A stretch of DNA of 22,383 nucleotides from a virus. Numbering within the stretch: the stretch's first letter is position 1; every line of letters begins with the position of its first letter. Below, one piece after another: positions 1-6,623 of the stretch. A program made the position numbers and the translations under genes. The stretch covers positions 1 to 22,383 of IMG/VR virus record IMGVR_UViG_3300023174_003642; one strand, given 5' to 3'. Under the pieces are notes generated by a model. That model had not been told where the DNA came from and made no database searches. It saw nothing but the letters and a program-made list of their open reading frames with translations.

Positions 1-1059
1 CAATGCTCCACCTTGGTTTACTTCAGCAATAACTGGACACATCCATTTGCGTGCCATCTCTACAACTTTATTTGCCCATACATCTGGTGAGCCAAGTACA
101 GATGCATCTTCCAATACCCACGCTTCACGTTTGTAGAGGTCACGGTCTCCTGATGCAGCGCATACAATAATTCCACATTCATCTCGTGGATTTTCCGCAA
201 CAGACGGGTCAACACCGATGCAACGAAGTGGTGTTCCAAGAGGAAATGAACCGTGACGATTGCGTTCAATCATCTCGATAGTCCAAAGAGCACCTTCTAT
301 ATCATCAAGCATTTCTCCGTAGAGTTCCTGAGAAGCCAAACGTGTACCTTCGTAAACTCCAAGAATTGCATCCATGTATGCACCAGAAAGATTTCCAGCG
401 TTATCCATAGTTGAGCCTTTAGTAATTACTACGTTGCTTCCCTTTTTTGCTTCTTCGATAAGTTGATAAAGAAGTGCTACACGCTTAGGTGTAGTAGTCA
501 ACATAATTTTTGGTCGGTCTCCAAGACGAGTACCAACTCGTAAGTTGTCGAATGCAGTCATACCTGCAGCGTCTGGAGTCTGTCGCCAAGCAGCAACCTC
601 GTCTCCCCAAGCGTGAGTAAATTGAGGACCACGGAGTGAGTCAGGTTCGTCTGCGGTAAAGCAAGTTGCAGTATTACCATTAGACCAAGTTAGACGACGC
701 TTAGATGGTTCGTAGTGTGGTTTTTCGCTTGGAGGTGAAACATTAATAATTCCTGATTCACCTTCAACAATAACGTCACGCACATCAGCGGCAGTACGAG
801 CAACAAGAGCAAAACGAAGTTGTCCCTTATTTGTGTACTTTGCTTCTTCACGAACCCACTCAGCGGCTGTTCTAGTTTTACCAGCACCACGACCTGCGAT
901 GTAAGCCCAAATATTCCAATCACCAGCAGGAGCCTGTTGTTCTGGACGACCCCATGCCTTCCAGTCCCAGATGAGAGTATCCATATCCATGTCTGCAAGA
1001 ACGGCTTCGCGCTCTGCTTCAGGGAGCATAGCAATTTGCTCCATTAGACTCTTACCCAT
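1..1059 (-). CDS. Terminase large subunit (3' end cut by window edge)
   Basis: Packaging motor ATPase and nuclease that pumps phage DNA into proheads. Reading the minus strand from the ATG at 1059 gives 353 open codons running off the window, so the C-terminus is missing. Visible motifs are Walker A GRGAGKT (residues 56-62), Walker B ending in the Asp-Glu pair of HAWGDE (153-154), a TTTPK coupling motif (188-192) and the start of the nuclease domain with GVDPSV (acidic D284). This order is typical of the gp17-like terminase family. The start is supported by a GAGGAA Shine-Dalgarno 6 nt upstream. It follows a terminator-like hairpin after the HTH gene, so it may be transcribed by read-through or from its own unseen promoter. 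Family assignment is strong; the packaging type cannot be told. Confidence 0.93.
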   Translation of the reverse strand, partial: MGKSLMEQIAMLPEAEREAVLADMDMDTLIWDWKAWGRPEQQAPAGDWNIWAYIAGRGAGKTRTAAEWVREEAKYTNKGQLRFALVARTAADVRDVIVEGESGIINVSPPSEKPHYEPSKRRLTWSNGNTATCFTADEPDSLRGPQFTHAWGDEVAAWRQTPDAAGMTAFDNLRVGTRLGDRPKIMLTTTPKRVALLYQLIEEAKKGSNVVITKGSTMDNAGNLSGAYMDAILGVYEGTRLASQELYGEMLDDIEGALWTIEMIERNRHGSFPLGTPLRCIGVDPSVAENPRDECGIIVCAASGDRDLYKREAWVLEDASVLGSPDVWANKVVEMARKWMCPVIAEVNQGGAL

Positions 1060-1072
1060 AATTCCTCATTCC

Positions 1073-1110
1073 AAAAAACAAAATGCCCTCACGCTGAGTA
1101 GCATGAGGGC
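1073..1110 (-). terminator. Intrinsic terminator between the HTH gene and terminase
   Basis: Inverted repeat GCCCTCA (1085-1091) / TGAGGGC (1104-1110), with a possible inner GCT/AGC pairing. On the minus strand it is followed by ATTTTGTTTTTT. It would end or attenuate the transcript of the upstream HTH gene just before the terminase ribosome binding site. Confidence 0.7.
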
Positions 1111-1122
1111 GATTAAGTTTAT

Positions 1123-1578
1123 TTAGGCGTTTCGCTTTAAACTACTCTGTACTCCATAATACAGGGGTGCAGCCGAACTTAGTCCTAATTCACGAGCCAA
1201 AACTGACAAAGAAACACCATTTCGGTATTCTAAAGATAGTTGGTCGTGATACTGGTCAATGCCAATTTCTTTTGCTTGCTTTACTCTAACTACTGCTTCA
1301 ATGTTTTCTTGACGAGTAGCCCTATTTCTAGGTTTAACCTGAGAAAGGTCTACATCTTTCATAATTACACGGCGGCGAATGCCTGGATAGGCAACACCAA
1401 GAGTTTTAGCAAGTTGTGGAAGACTTCCACCCTTTGACTTAAACTCAACTAGTAGTTCTGTGTATGCTCTGCTTGCTTCGTGCTCGGGACTTAATTGAGT
1501 ACGAGAGCCATAAGCCTTTTTAGCCAATGGCAGGATTGGTCGGATTTTATCCGCATATTCGAGCAGAAGGTCGCTCAT
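1123..1578 (-). CDS. Small helix-turn-helix protein, possible terminase small subunit
   Basis: A 151-residue basic protein directly upstream of the terminase large subunit. Two similar helix-turn-helix-like segments can be seen: GGSLPQLAKTLGVAYPGIRRR in the middle and GVSLSVLARELGLSS near the C-terminus, both with the A-x(3)-G-V/L pattern of a recognition helix. Position and DNA-binding character suggest a small terminase subunit or regulator, but no family was recognised with certainty. The frame is open from 1599, but the ATG there has no ribosome binding site. The internal ATG at 1578 has GGAGA 8 nt upstream and is preferred. A candidate promoter lies at 1619-1647. Confidence 0.7.
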   Translation of the reverse strand: MSDLLLEYADKIRPILPLAKKAYGSRTQLSPEHEASRAYTELLVEFKSKGGSLPQLAKTLGVAYPGIRRRVIMKDVDLSQVKPRNRATRQENIEAVVRVKQAKEIGIDQYHDQLSLEYRNGVSLSVLARELGLSSAAPLYYGVQSSLKRNA

Positions 1579-1618
1579 GTCTTTTTCTCCAATTGTCATT
1601 AGCGCATGTCATACCCTT

Positions 1619-1647
1619 ATGGTACAGGATATAAATACTCTATGCAA
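1619..1647 (-). promoter_or_regulatory. Candidate promoter for the HTH gene
   Basis: On the minus strand TTGCAT (1642-1647) and TACCAT (1619-1624) are separated by 17 nt. The predicted transcript would begin around 1612, leaving a short leader that carries the GGAG ribosome binding site before the ATG at 1578. Confidence 0.4.
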
Positions 1648-1660
1648 TTTATAGAAAAAG

Positions 1661-1867
1661 TTAGTTATCTTCTTTTTCTTCTTTTTCAAGTGGCTCACGA
1701 ACTCGTAGAGTGATAAGCCAAAGAGTCAAAGAGAAGAGAATTGCATAACCTACAACAACTCTTGCACTGCCGTCAAGCACGCACCAAGCAACAAACATAC
1801 CTAATAGTGTCCATGTCTGGTTTAGTGACTCGACGAAGATATCTTTAATCCAACGAAGTAGTCTCAT
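1661..1867 (-). CDS. Small membrane protein
   Basis: A 68-residue protein with an amphipathic basic N-terminus (MRLLRWIKDIF), two hydrophobic stretches (about residues 17-31 and 36-54) and a charged tail rich in Glu and Lys. It probably spans the membrane twice. Its ATG overlaps the stop codon of the secreted lectin gene by one base (TAATG), with AGGAAA 6 nt upstream, so the two are translationally coupled. This suggests a role at the cell surface together with the lectin protein, for instance in anchoring or in exclusion of other phages; that is inference. No family recognised. Confidence 0.7.
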   Translation of the reverse strand: MRLLRWIKDIFVESLNQTWTLLGMFVAWCVLDGSARVVVGYAILFSLTLWLITLRVREPLEKEEKEDN

Positions 1868-3960
1868 TATATTTTCCTTGTCAATAGTGATGCAGTTCCA
1901 GCAATTACTTGTGTAACAATTACTGCTGAAACTACTGTTTGTTTTGCTTTCTTACGTGTTTCTGGTGACATATCTGCACCAACATTTGCGATAGCAGTAA
2001 GTGCTTTACTTGGGTTAGTAAATACTGCTGAAAAAATCTCTGATGGAGATTTAAAAATTTGTAAAGCGTCAGCAACTTTAGCCGTTACAATAACGCCATT
2101 TTCCAAAGTAACAGGCTGTTCTGGTGGAAGGTCTGAGTAGTCCAGCCCAGAACTTTGAAGAACGTCAAATGGAATTGCTGTATCAGCATATTCAGAAACT
2201 AAAGAATCTACTGTTGGTTGTACTTCATCTATAGTCGGAGTAGGATTAGGAGTAGGCTCATTAGTGACATCAACAATAGGAGTAGGTTCAGGTGAAGAAG
2301 TTATTTCGGGGACTGGGGATTTTTCTACTTTTGGTGTTTTGGACGGCTGTGGCTCAGTTGTTGATGTTGATTCTGGTGTTGGGCTTTCTGACGGCTGTAA
2401 CGTCGGTGTGGGAGTAGGGGTTGGCTCAACGGTTGGTTCTACAGTAGGAGTAGGACTTGGTGTTGGTTCTACCGTTTCGCTTGGTGATGGTTCGGGAGTA
2501 GGTTCAACAGTTGGAGTTGGAGTTGGAGTAGGTGATGGCTCAACAGTTGGTTCTACAGTAGGTTCTGGGCTAGGAGATGGACTAGCAGATGGTTCTACAT
2601 AGTTAGGGTCATCTTCAATAGTTAACACAACTGAAAGATGTTTGTAGACTCCACCACAAGGGTCACCAAAAACTCCATTATCCGCATTTATGTTAAGAAT
2701 GTTGTTTGAAACTGCTTCAGTAACTAACTGTAAAGAGTTCTTTGAATCACATAATCCATACTGATAGTTTTCTGGGGTTCCATAAGAAGCAAAAAGTATT
2801 TCTTTAATTCTTTTTCCTACTGGAGCAGTATAACTAATCTGTGAATTTTCGTAAGAAGTTATAAATACAGCATTTTCGGGATAAGTAATTACTACTGGTT
2901 CTTCTGGACATTGTTGATTCCATTCAACATACGAACCGTCCCAGCAGTGAACTGGCGGTGGGATAACTGGACAAACACCATTCCATGGAACTACATCACC
3001 ATTCCAACAAACAATATCGGGTGGAGTTGGAGAACATTCTGATTGGTAGTGAACTGTGGAACCATCCCAACACACGACTACAGGTTCAGGTGAGCAAGTA
3101 CCATTCCAAGGGACTGATGAATTGTCCCAACAAACAATATCTGGTGGAACTGGAGGACAAGTTTCATTCCAAGCAACCGTAGTTCCGTCCCAACAACTTA
3201 AAGGTGGTGGAGTTGGAAGACATTCATTTTCACCAAATACTACATTTGAATCCCAGCAAATAAAAGTGGGAACTGGAGTAGGAGTAGGGGTAGGAGTTGG
3301 AGTTAAAGTTTCTGTAGGGGTAGGAGTTGGAGTTGGTTCTATAGGACAAACAGAAGTTAAAGGAATTACAGAGCCGTCCCAACAAGATTGCATCTCTACT
3401 GGACGACCACCATTGACGGTAAAAGCCTCAGAAATGGTTACTACCTCTTGTCCAGAGATAAAACGAATACCTCTACGCAAATCTGGAGGGACCCATCCTG
3501 TAGTTTCGATAGTTCCTGACCAAGAAGGAAGTTGAGTTGTATCAACTGTTAACTTAATAGTTGTGAAGTCTCCACTCCTTTGTGGGTAAGGACGAACTTT
3601 CCACTCTACGCAAAAACCTGAGTTGGTTGCTCCATAACTTAAATGACCATCAGCCCAAGTAACCCAGTCCCAACCTGCTAAGGAAATAGAAGGTGTATTT
3701 GGATATGCCCAGAATGTTGCATCTGGTGACCCAAATGTAAGTGTTCCATTTGTACTTGCATAAACGGTGTCATAAGAAGTGTCACCAAGATTTATGTTGG
3801 TAGAAAGAAATATTTGATGTGCAACATCATCTTCACCTGTCCAAGAAACTTGGTCGCAAGGTTGTTCAGATACTGCTGCATTTGCAGGTGTAGTAGGAAC
3901 AATTGCAATAAAAAATAAAAGATAAAAGAATACGGGTATGACCCGCAATAACTTACGCAA
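1867..3960 (-). CDS. Secreted CWDG-repeat / SUEL-type lectin protein
   Basis: A 697-residue surface protein. Residues 1-29 form a signal peptide (basic start, hydrophobic core, ANA-A cleavage-like site). Residues 30-188 are a beta-rich domain with a DTVYASTNGTLTFG segment that recalls nidogen-like domains (hedged). Seven C-x(11)-C units starting CWDG/CWDS/CWNG occupy 193-351. Residues 380-448 match the galactose/rhamnose-binding SUEL lectin family (Gal_Lectin): ASYGTPENYQYGLC, then NADNGVFGDPCGGVYKHLSV. A Pro-Thr-Glu-Ser linker spans 455-577, and a C-terminal region ends in a hydrophobic stretch (675-694) that may be a membrane anchor. The start is TTG at 3960 with a strong GGAGGGG 5-7 nt upstream. 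A secreted lectin next to a terminase is unusual; it could alter the host surface, block superinfection or be attached to virions. Confidence 0.85.
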   Translation of the reverse strand: MRKLLRVIPVFFYLLFFIAIVPTTPANAAVSEQPCDQVSWTGEDDVAHQIFLSTNINLGDTSYDTVYASTNGTLTFGSPDATFWAYPNTPSISLAGWDWVTWADGHLSYGATNSGFCVEWKVRPYPQRSGDFTTIKLTVDTTQLPSWSGTIETTGWVPPDLRRGIRFISGQEVVTISEAFTVNGGRPVEMQSCWDGSVIPLTSVCPIEPTPTPTPTETLTPTPTPTPTPVPTFICWDSNVVFGENECLPTPPPLSCWDGTTVAWNETCPPVPPDIVCWDNSSVPWNGTCSPEPVVVCWDGSTVHYQSECSPTPPDIVCWNGDVVPWNGVCPVIPPPVHCWDGSYVEWNQQCPEEPVVITYPENAVFITSYENSQISYTAPVGKRIKEILFASYGTPENYQYGLCDSKNSLQLVTEAVSNNILNINADNGVFGDPCGGVYKHLSVVLTIEDDPNYVEPSASPSPSPEPTVEPTVEPSPTPTPTPTVEPTPEPSPSETVEPTPSPTPTVEPTVEPTPTPTPTLQPSESPTPESTSTTEPQPSKTPKVEKSPVPEITSSPEPTPIVDVTNEPTPNPTPTIDEVQPTVDSLVSEYADTAIPFDVLQSSGLDYSDLPPEQPVTLENGVIVTAKVADALQIFKSPSEIFSAVFTNPSKALTAIANVGADMSPETRKKAKQTVVSAVIVTQVIAGTASLLTRKI
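2230..2598 (-). repeat. Pro-Thr-Glu-Ser linker repeats
   Basis: Low-complexity coding sequence for units such as PTPTPT, PTVEPT and PSPSP (residues 455-577 of the lectin protein). It acts as a long stiff spacer between the lectin domain and the C-terminal anchor region. The opposite strand carries open frames of Gly-Val-Ser repeats that are shadows of this repeat. Confidence 0.8.
2908..3384 (-). repeat. Seven CWDG coding repeats (about 63-nt period)
   Basis: Codes for seven units that begin C-W-[DN]-[GSN] and close with a Cys exactly 12 positions later: 193/205, 235/247, 256/268, 277/289, 297/309, 318/330 and 339/351. Units two to seven are contiguous at 20-21 residues each; the first is separated by a Thr-Pro linker. 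Each unit probably forms one disulfide-closed loop separated by Pro-rich joints. Confidence 0.85.
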
Positions 3961-4018
3961 AGTAACCCCTCCAGCAAGGGTAGAAATATCCGTGTGTCGT
4001 CGGATTTATGTTTCTATC

Positions 4019-4681
4019 TTACAATGTTTTTTCGTATGCTAAAAAAGAATTTCTTACAGTTGCTGGATACCATTTCTTTCCGCCATGTGCAGTTGGTACA
4101 CCTTCAGCGTTTAGTGCGTTAGCAATCAACTGATAGGAAAGTCCAAGTTTTTTATCGCGATAAATTCTTTCTCGTACTTCTAGTTCAACATCAGGGAGTG
4201 GACCTAAATCAATTCCCCACTTTTTTCCATTACTTCTTCTATCGCGATGAACATCTTTTTGACGTTCAGAAATCATTCCGCGTTCCATCTCCGCCATAGC
4301 AGCCATAATGGTAACGACAAAACGACCCTGATGAGTTGCAGTATCAAGACCAAGGTCAAGCAAAGCCAAACGCCAACCATACTTATGAGAACGGTCAACA
4401 ATACTAAGAAAGTCTTTAGTCGAGCGAGCAAGACGGTCGAGACGAGTGACATATAAAGCCTGTGCTTTTCCTGTGTCTAAGTCTTCTAGCGCATTTCTTA
4501 ATACAGGTCGTCCTTGAATACTTTTACCAGAGCGACCCTCTTCTCTTAAAATAACTGGTTCAAAGTCTGCTGCAAGTGCAGCATATTCCATCTGTTTTAC
4601 TTGAGCGTCAAGACTTATGCCATCATTAACCTGCATCTGTGTTGAGACGCGAGCGTAGAGATAAGCAATTCCGTTAGACAT
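4019..4681 (-). CDS. Serine site-specific recombinase (resolvase/invertase type)
   Basis: Cuts and rejoins DNA at paired short sites through a serine-DNA intermediate. The 220-residue product opens with YLYARVST, placing the nucleophile at Ser13 next to Arg11. It keeps the RLDRLARS motif of the catalytic pocket and the MAEMERGMISERQ segment that leads into helix E. The C-terminal part (GLSYQLIANALNAEGVPTAHG) is a short recombinase-type DNA-binding region, so this is much smaller than large serine integrases. Its start overlaps the DUF1232 gene by 8 nt. It could be an integrase, a resolvase or a DNA invertase acting on neighbouring genes; no crossover sites were found in the window. Confidence 0.9.
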   Translation of the reverse strand: MSNGIAYLYARVSTQMQVNDGISLDAQVKQMEYAALAADFEPVILREEGRSGKSIQGRPVLRNALEDLDTGKAQALYVTRLDRLARSTKDFLSIVDRSHKYGWRLALLDLGLDTATHQGRFVVTIMAAMAEMERGMISERQKDVHRDRRSNGKKWGIDLGPLPDVELEVRERIYRDKKLGLSYQLIANALNAEGVPTAHGGKKWYPATVRNSFLAYEKTL

Positions 4682-4895
4682 TTAAACTTCTTACATCAAA
4701 GTCCGTGTGCTTTTTTATGTACCTTAAGCCAAGAGAGATAACAATCAAATCATCTAACTGACCAAGTACTGGAATAAAATCTGGTATCAAGTCAATAGGA
4801 TTTATTAAATAAAGAACTACTAAAAAAATAACTACCTTTACTCTAAAAGGAGTTTTTACAGTTCGTATGTGCTGCCATAGTTCTTTCTTAAACAT
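4674..4895 (-). CDS. DUF1232 (YkvA-like) small membrane protein
   Basis: A 73-residue protein with the characteristic DUF1232 core LYLINPIDLIPDFIPVLGQLDD in residues 28-49, preceded by a hydrophobic segment. The family is widespread in bacteria and of unknown biochemical role. The gene overlaps the downstream recombinase by 8 nt and the upstream GH130-like gene by 8 nt, so the three form one operon. Confidence 0.85.
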   Translation of the reverse strand: MFKKELWQHIRTVKTPFRVKVVIFLVVLYLINPIDLIPDFIPVLGQLDDLIVISLGLRYIKKHTDFDVRSLNV

Positions 4896-5880
4896 CTAAG
4901 TCTTTCAGTGTCTTCTTGATATTTTCTTTGCTGATTGTTGCTACATAACAAGCAACATCTGAACGACCAAAACTAATGACGTATCCATCTTCTGTTGGAG
5001 CCATACCTGCTACAAAATCAAAACCTTTTTTCTCGGTAAAAACAAACTTATCTGAGATTTTAATGATGTTGTAGTCTTTGTCCATCAAAACAAAACGATG
5101 AGAATATTTAAGAACTTTTATTTTGGTTGAAAAAGTTACTGGATTAAAACCACTTACATAGTAATGTTCTGCTTCATGTATAACTGCTATGTTTGTGTCG
5201 TCATCAAACGGAAGAACTTGAGAACTACCTCTAAATGATTCAGTTATTGGATGTTTTTCTTTTTTTATAAACTTATTTCTAGATATTAGAACATGAGAAC
5301 TATGAATAAAATCTATTTTTGTATCTACTGAACGCTTGTCAATAGGCATCCAATTTTTTTCTGTCTTATCTTCATCTAAAGATTCTAATGTAGAGAAGCC
5401 AATAACTTTAGGATTCTCCAAAGACTCTAAAACTATCTTACAAATCTTTGCAACTTTAAACCCCTTCTCAAGGATTGTTGCAGTGATACAGTAGTCATAC
5501 CCGTCCCAGAAAAGTCTTGGGTCTTCAACATCTCTCTTAATATATGGTTTATATGATTTTAAATCTATTTGCTTTAGAGTTTCTTCTTCAAACTGCCAAG
5601 TATCTTTGTTTAACTTAACTAGAAATAGTTTATTTGTAATCATTGCTCCATTGATACTTACATCAGTTAAGCGTATATTTCCTTGTCCTTCAACAAAAAC
5701 ATAATTACTAGAACGGAAAGCCAGCCAATACTCTCCTTCATTAGAGAGCATGATTGAAGAGTTAAAAGAACTCCAGTTTTGGTTTGGTGGCTCTGCGTAT
5801 CTTCTTTGGAAAATAGGTTCACTACCGCCAAGTTCAGCAAGAGTAGGAAGATTATTATTTGTGCTTAATTCTGTTTCCAT
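4888..5880 (-). CDS. GH130-like five-bladed beta-propeller protein (copy A)
   Basis: A 330-residue protein related to the GH130 (mannoside phosphorylase) superfamily of beta-propellers. Recognisable points are DVEDPRL (EDPR at 119-122, where GH130 enzymes have their catalytic region), EKNWMP (174-179), RGSSQ (217-221), SHRF (260-263) and the closing GFDFVAGMAPTEDGYVISFGRSD. The same blocks occur in the paralogue at 10587-11672. Whether it hydrolyses, phosphorolyses or only binds a glycan cannot be decided; the EDPR motif is intact here, unlike in copy B. It overlaps the dCMP deaminase gene by 16 nt. With two glycosyltransferases nearby, a glycan-processing job is likely. Confidence 0.75.
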   Translation of the reverse strand: METELSTNNNLPTLAELGGSEPIFQRRYAEPPNQNWSSFNSSIMLSNEGEYWLAFRSSNYVFVEGQGNIRLTDVSINGAMITNKLFLVKLNKDTWQFEEETLKQIDLKSYKPYIKRDVEDPRLFWDGYDYCITATILEKGFKVAKICKIVLESLENPKVIGFSTLESLDEDKTEKNWMPIDKRSVDTKIDFIHSSHVLISRNKFIKKEKHPITESFRGSSQVLPFDDDTNIAVIHEAEHYYVSGFNPVTFSTKIKVLKYSHRFVLMDKDYNIIKISDKFVFTEKKGFDFVAGMAPTEDGYVISFGRSDVACYVATISKENIKKTLKDLDV

Positions 5881-6254
5881 ACAATTTTTTCAATTCCTGC
5901 TGAAGCAATTAGTTTTGAGCAACCTGAGCAAGGTTGACCAGTAATGTAAATAGTTGCCCCTTGAAGGTCGCTCCAGGAAGCCCGTAGAAGCGCGTTTGCT
6001 TCTGCGTGAGTAGTCCAACATAGGTCATATTGACCCTTTGCGTGTTCTGAAGTCGGGTCAAGTGCTCGTGGGCATTGTCCAGTTAATCCACAAGAGCGTT
6101 TATCTCCTGCTGGAGTTCCGTTATATCCAGTCGAGATAATCTTGTGGTCTTTGACGACTACTGCTCCGTGCTGTGCTCTAATACAATCTCCTCTAGCGGA
6201 AACTGCCAAAGCAATATCAAGATAGTACTCGTCCCAAGTCGGACGCATTATCAC
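5865..6254 (-). CDS. Deoxycytidylate (dCMP) deaminase
   Basis: Zinc enzyme that converts dCMP to dUMP for thymidylate synthesis. The 129-residue product has the cytidine/dCMP deaminase signatures HAEA (His83, catalytic Glu85) and PCSGC (Cys109, Cys112) as zinc ligands, plus the N-terminal GAVVVKDHKIISTGYNGTP block of the dCMP deaminase family. The start is either GTG at 6254, which overlaps the preceding stop as GTGA, or ATG at 6248; residue numbers here use the GTG. It sits in an operon with GH130-like copy A and complements the ribonucleotide reductase at 13-15 kb in supplying DNA precursors. Confidence 0.92.
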   Translation of the reverse strand: MIMRPTWDEYYLDIALAVSARGDCIRAQHGAVVVKDHKIISTGYNGTPAGDKRSCGLTGQCPRALDPTSEHAKGQYDLCWTTHAEANALLRASWSDLQGATIYITGQPCSGCSKLIASAGIEKIVWKQN

Positions 6255-6463
6255 TTGACTGGTTTTAGATTCTTTGGTTCTGCGTAATCAGAAAGTTCTG
6301 GGTCGTTCTTTATGTCGTCTTTTCCGATAAACATATCTACAATAGCCTTAGCAATGCCAATTACTAGTGCAGTAGCGAGCATCATAAAGATTGCAATAAA
6401 CGCCCACCCTGAGATAGTTCCAATGATGCTGAAAATCTTGCTTAGAGACAATGTAATGTCCAT
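6251..6463 (-). CDS. Small membrane protein, unknown
   Basis: A 70-residue protein with one long hydrophobic segment (about residues 12-45) and a charged tail. It has AAAGGG about 8 nt before its ATG and overlaps the dCMP deaminase start by 4 nt. It is the first gene of the leftward operon and is preceded by a near-palindromic element at 6493-6518. No family recognised. Confidence 0.65.
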   Translation of the reverse strand: MDITLSLSKIFSIIGTISGWAFIAIFMMLATALVIGIAKAIVDMFIGKDDIKNDPELSDYAEPKNLKPVK

Positions 6464-6492
6464 GTTTGTAACCCTTTCTAGGTTGCGTTAAC

Positions 6493-6518
6493 GTATACAC
6501 TTAAGTTTAAGTCTATAC
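6493..6518. promoter_or_regulatory. 26-bp near-perfect inverted repeat, operator candidate
   Basis: The half-sites GTATACACTTAAG and, read from the other strand, GTATAGACTTAAA match at 11 of 13 positions and are directly adjacent. The element lies 30 nt upstream of the membrane protein/dCMP deaminase operon, where a repressor would act. A TTGACT box (6537-6542 on the minus strand) lies just upstream but without a convincing -10 at standard spacing. Confidence 0.45.
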
Positions 6519-6561
6519 GAGAATTATGGTTCTGGCTAGTCAAAACGCCGTATCAATTATT

Positions 6562-6591
6562 GGGGTATGTTGTCGGTTAGTCAAGTACCCC
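6562..6591 (-). terminator. Weak hairpin after the ABC-GNAT gene
   Basis: GGGGTA (6562-6567) and TACCCC (6586-6591) can pair with an 18-nt loop, 33 nt past the stop of the ABC-GNAT gene. It is followed on the minus strand only by AATAATTG, so it is a weak terminator candidate. The rest of 6464-6623 shows no gene. Confidence 0.3.
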
Positions 6592-6623
6592 TAAAATCGA
6601 AATTTTCCGGGCTGCTTTGGATT

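Noticed and set aside
690-1047. Frames overlapping the terminase on both strands
   Set aside because: The terminase frame carries all family motifs; these are shadows.
1579-1599. Upstream ATG for the HTH gene
   Set aside because: No Shine-Dalgarno, whereas the ATG at 1578 has GGAGA. A 21-codon frame beginning at 1612 is also possible but cannot be supported.
2230-3384. CRISPR-like periodicity
   Set aside because: The repeats are translated, degenerate at DNA level and lack unique spacers, so they are protein repeats. No CRISPR array or insertion sequence was seen anywhere in the window.
2264-3535. Plus-strand frames rich in Gly-Val-Ser-Thr opposite the lectin gene
   Set aside because: They are mirror images of the PT and CWDG coding repeats and lack ribosome sites.
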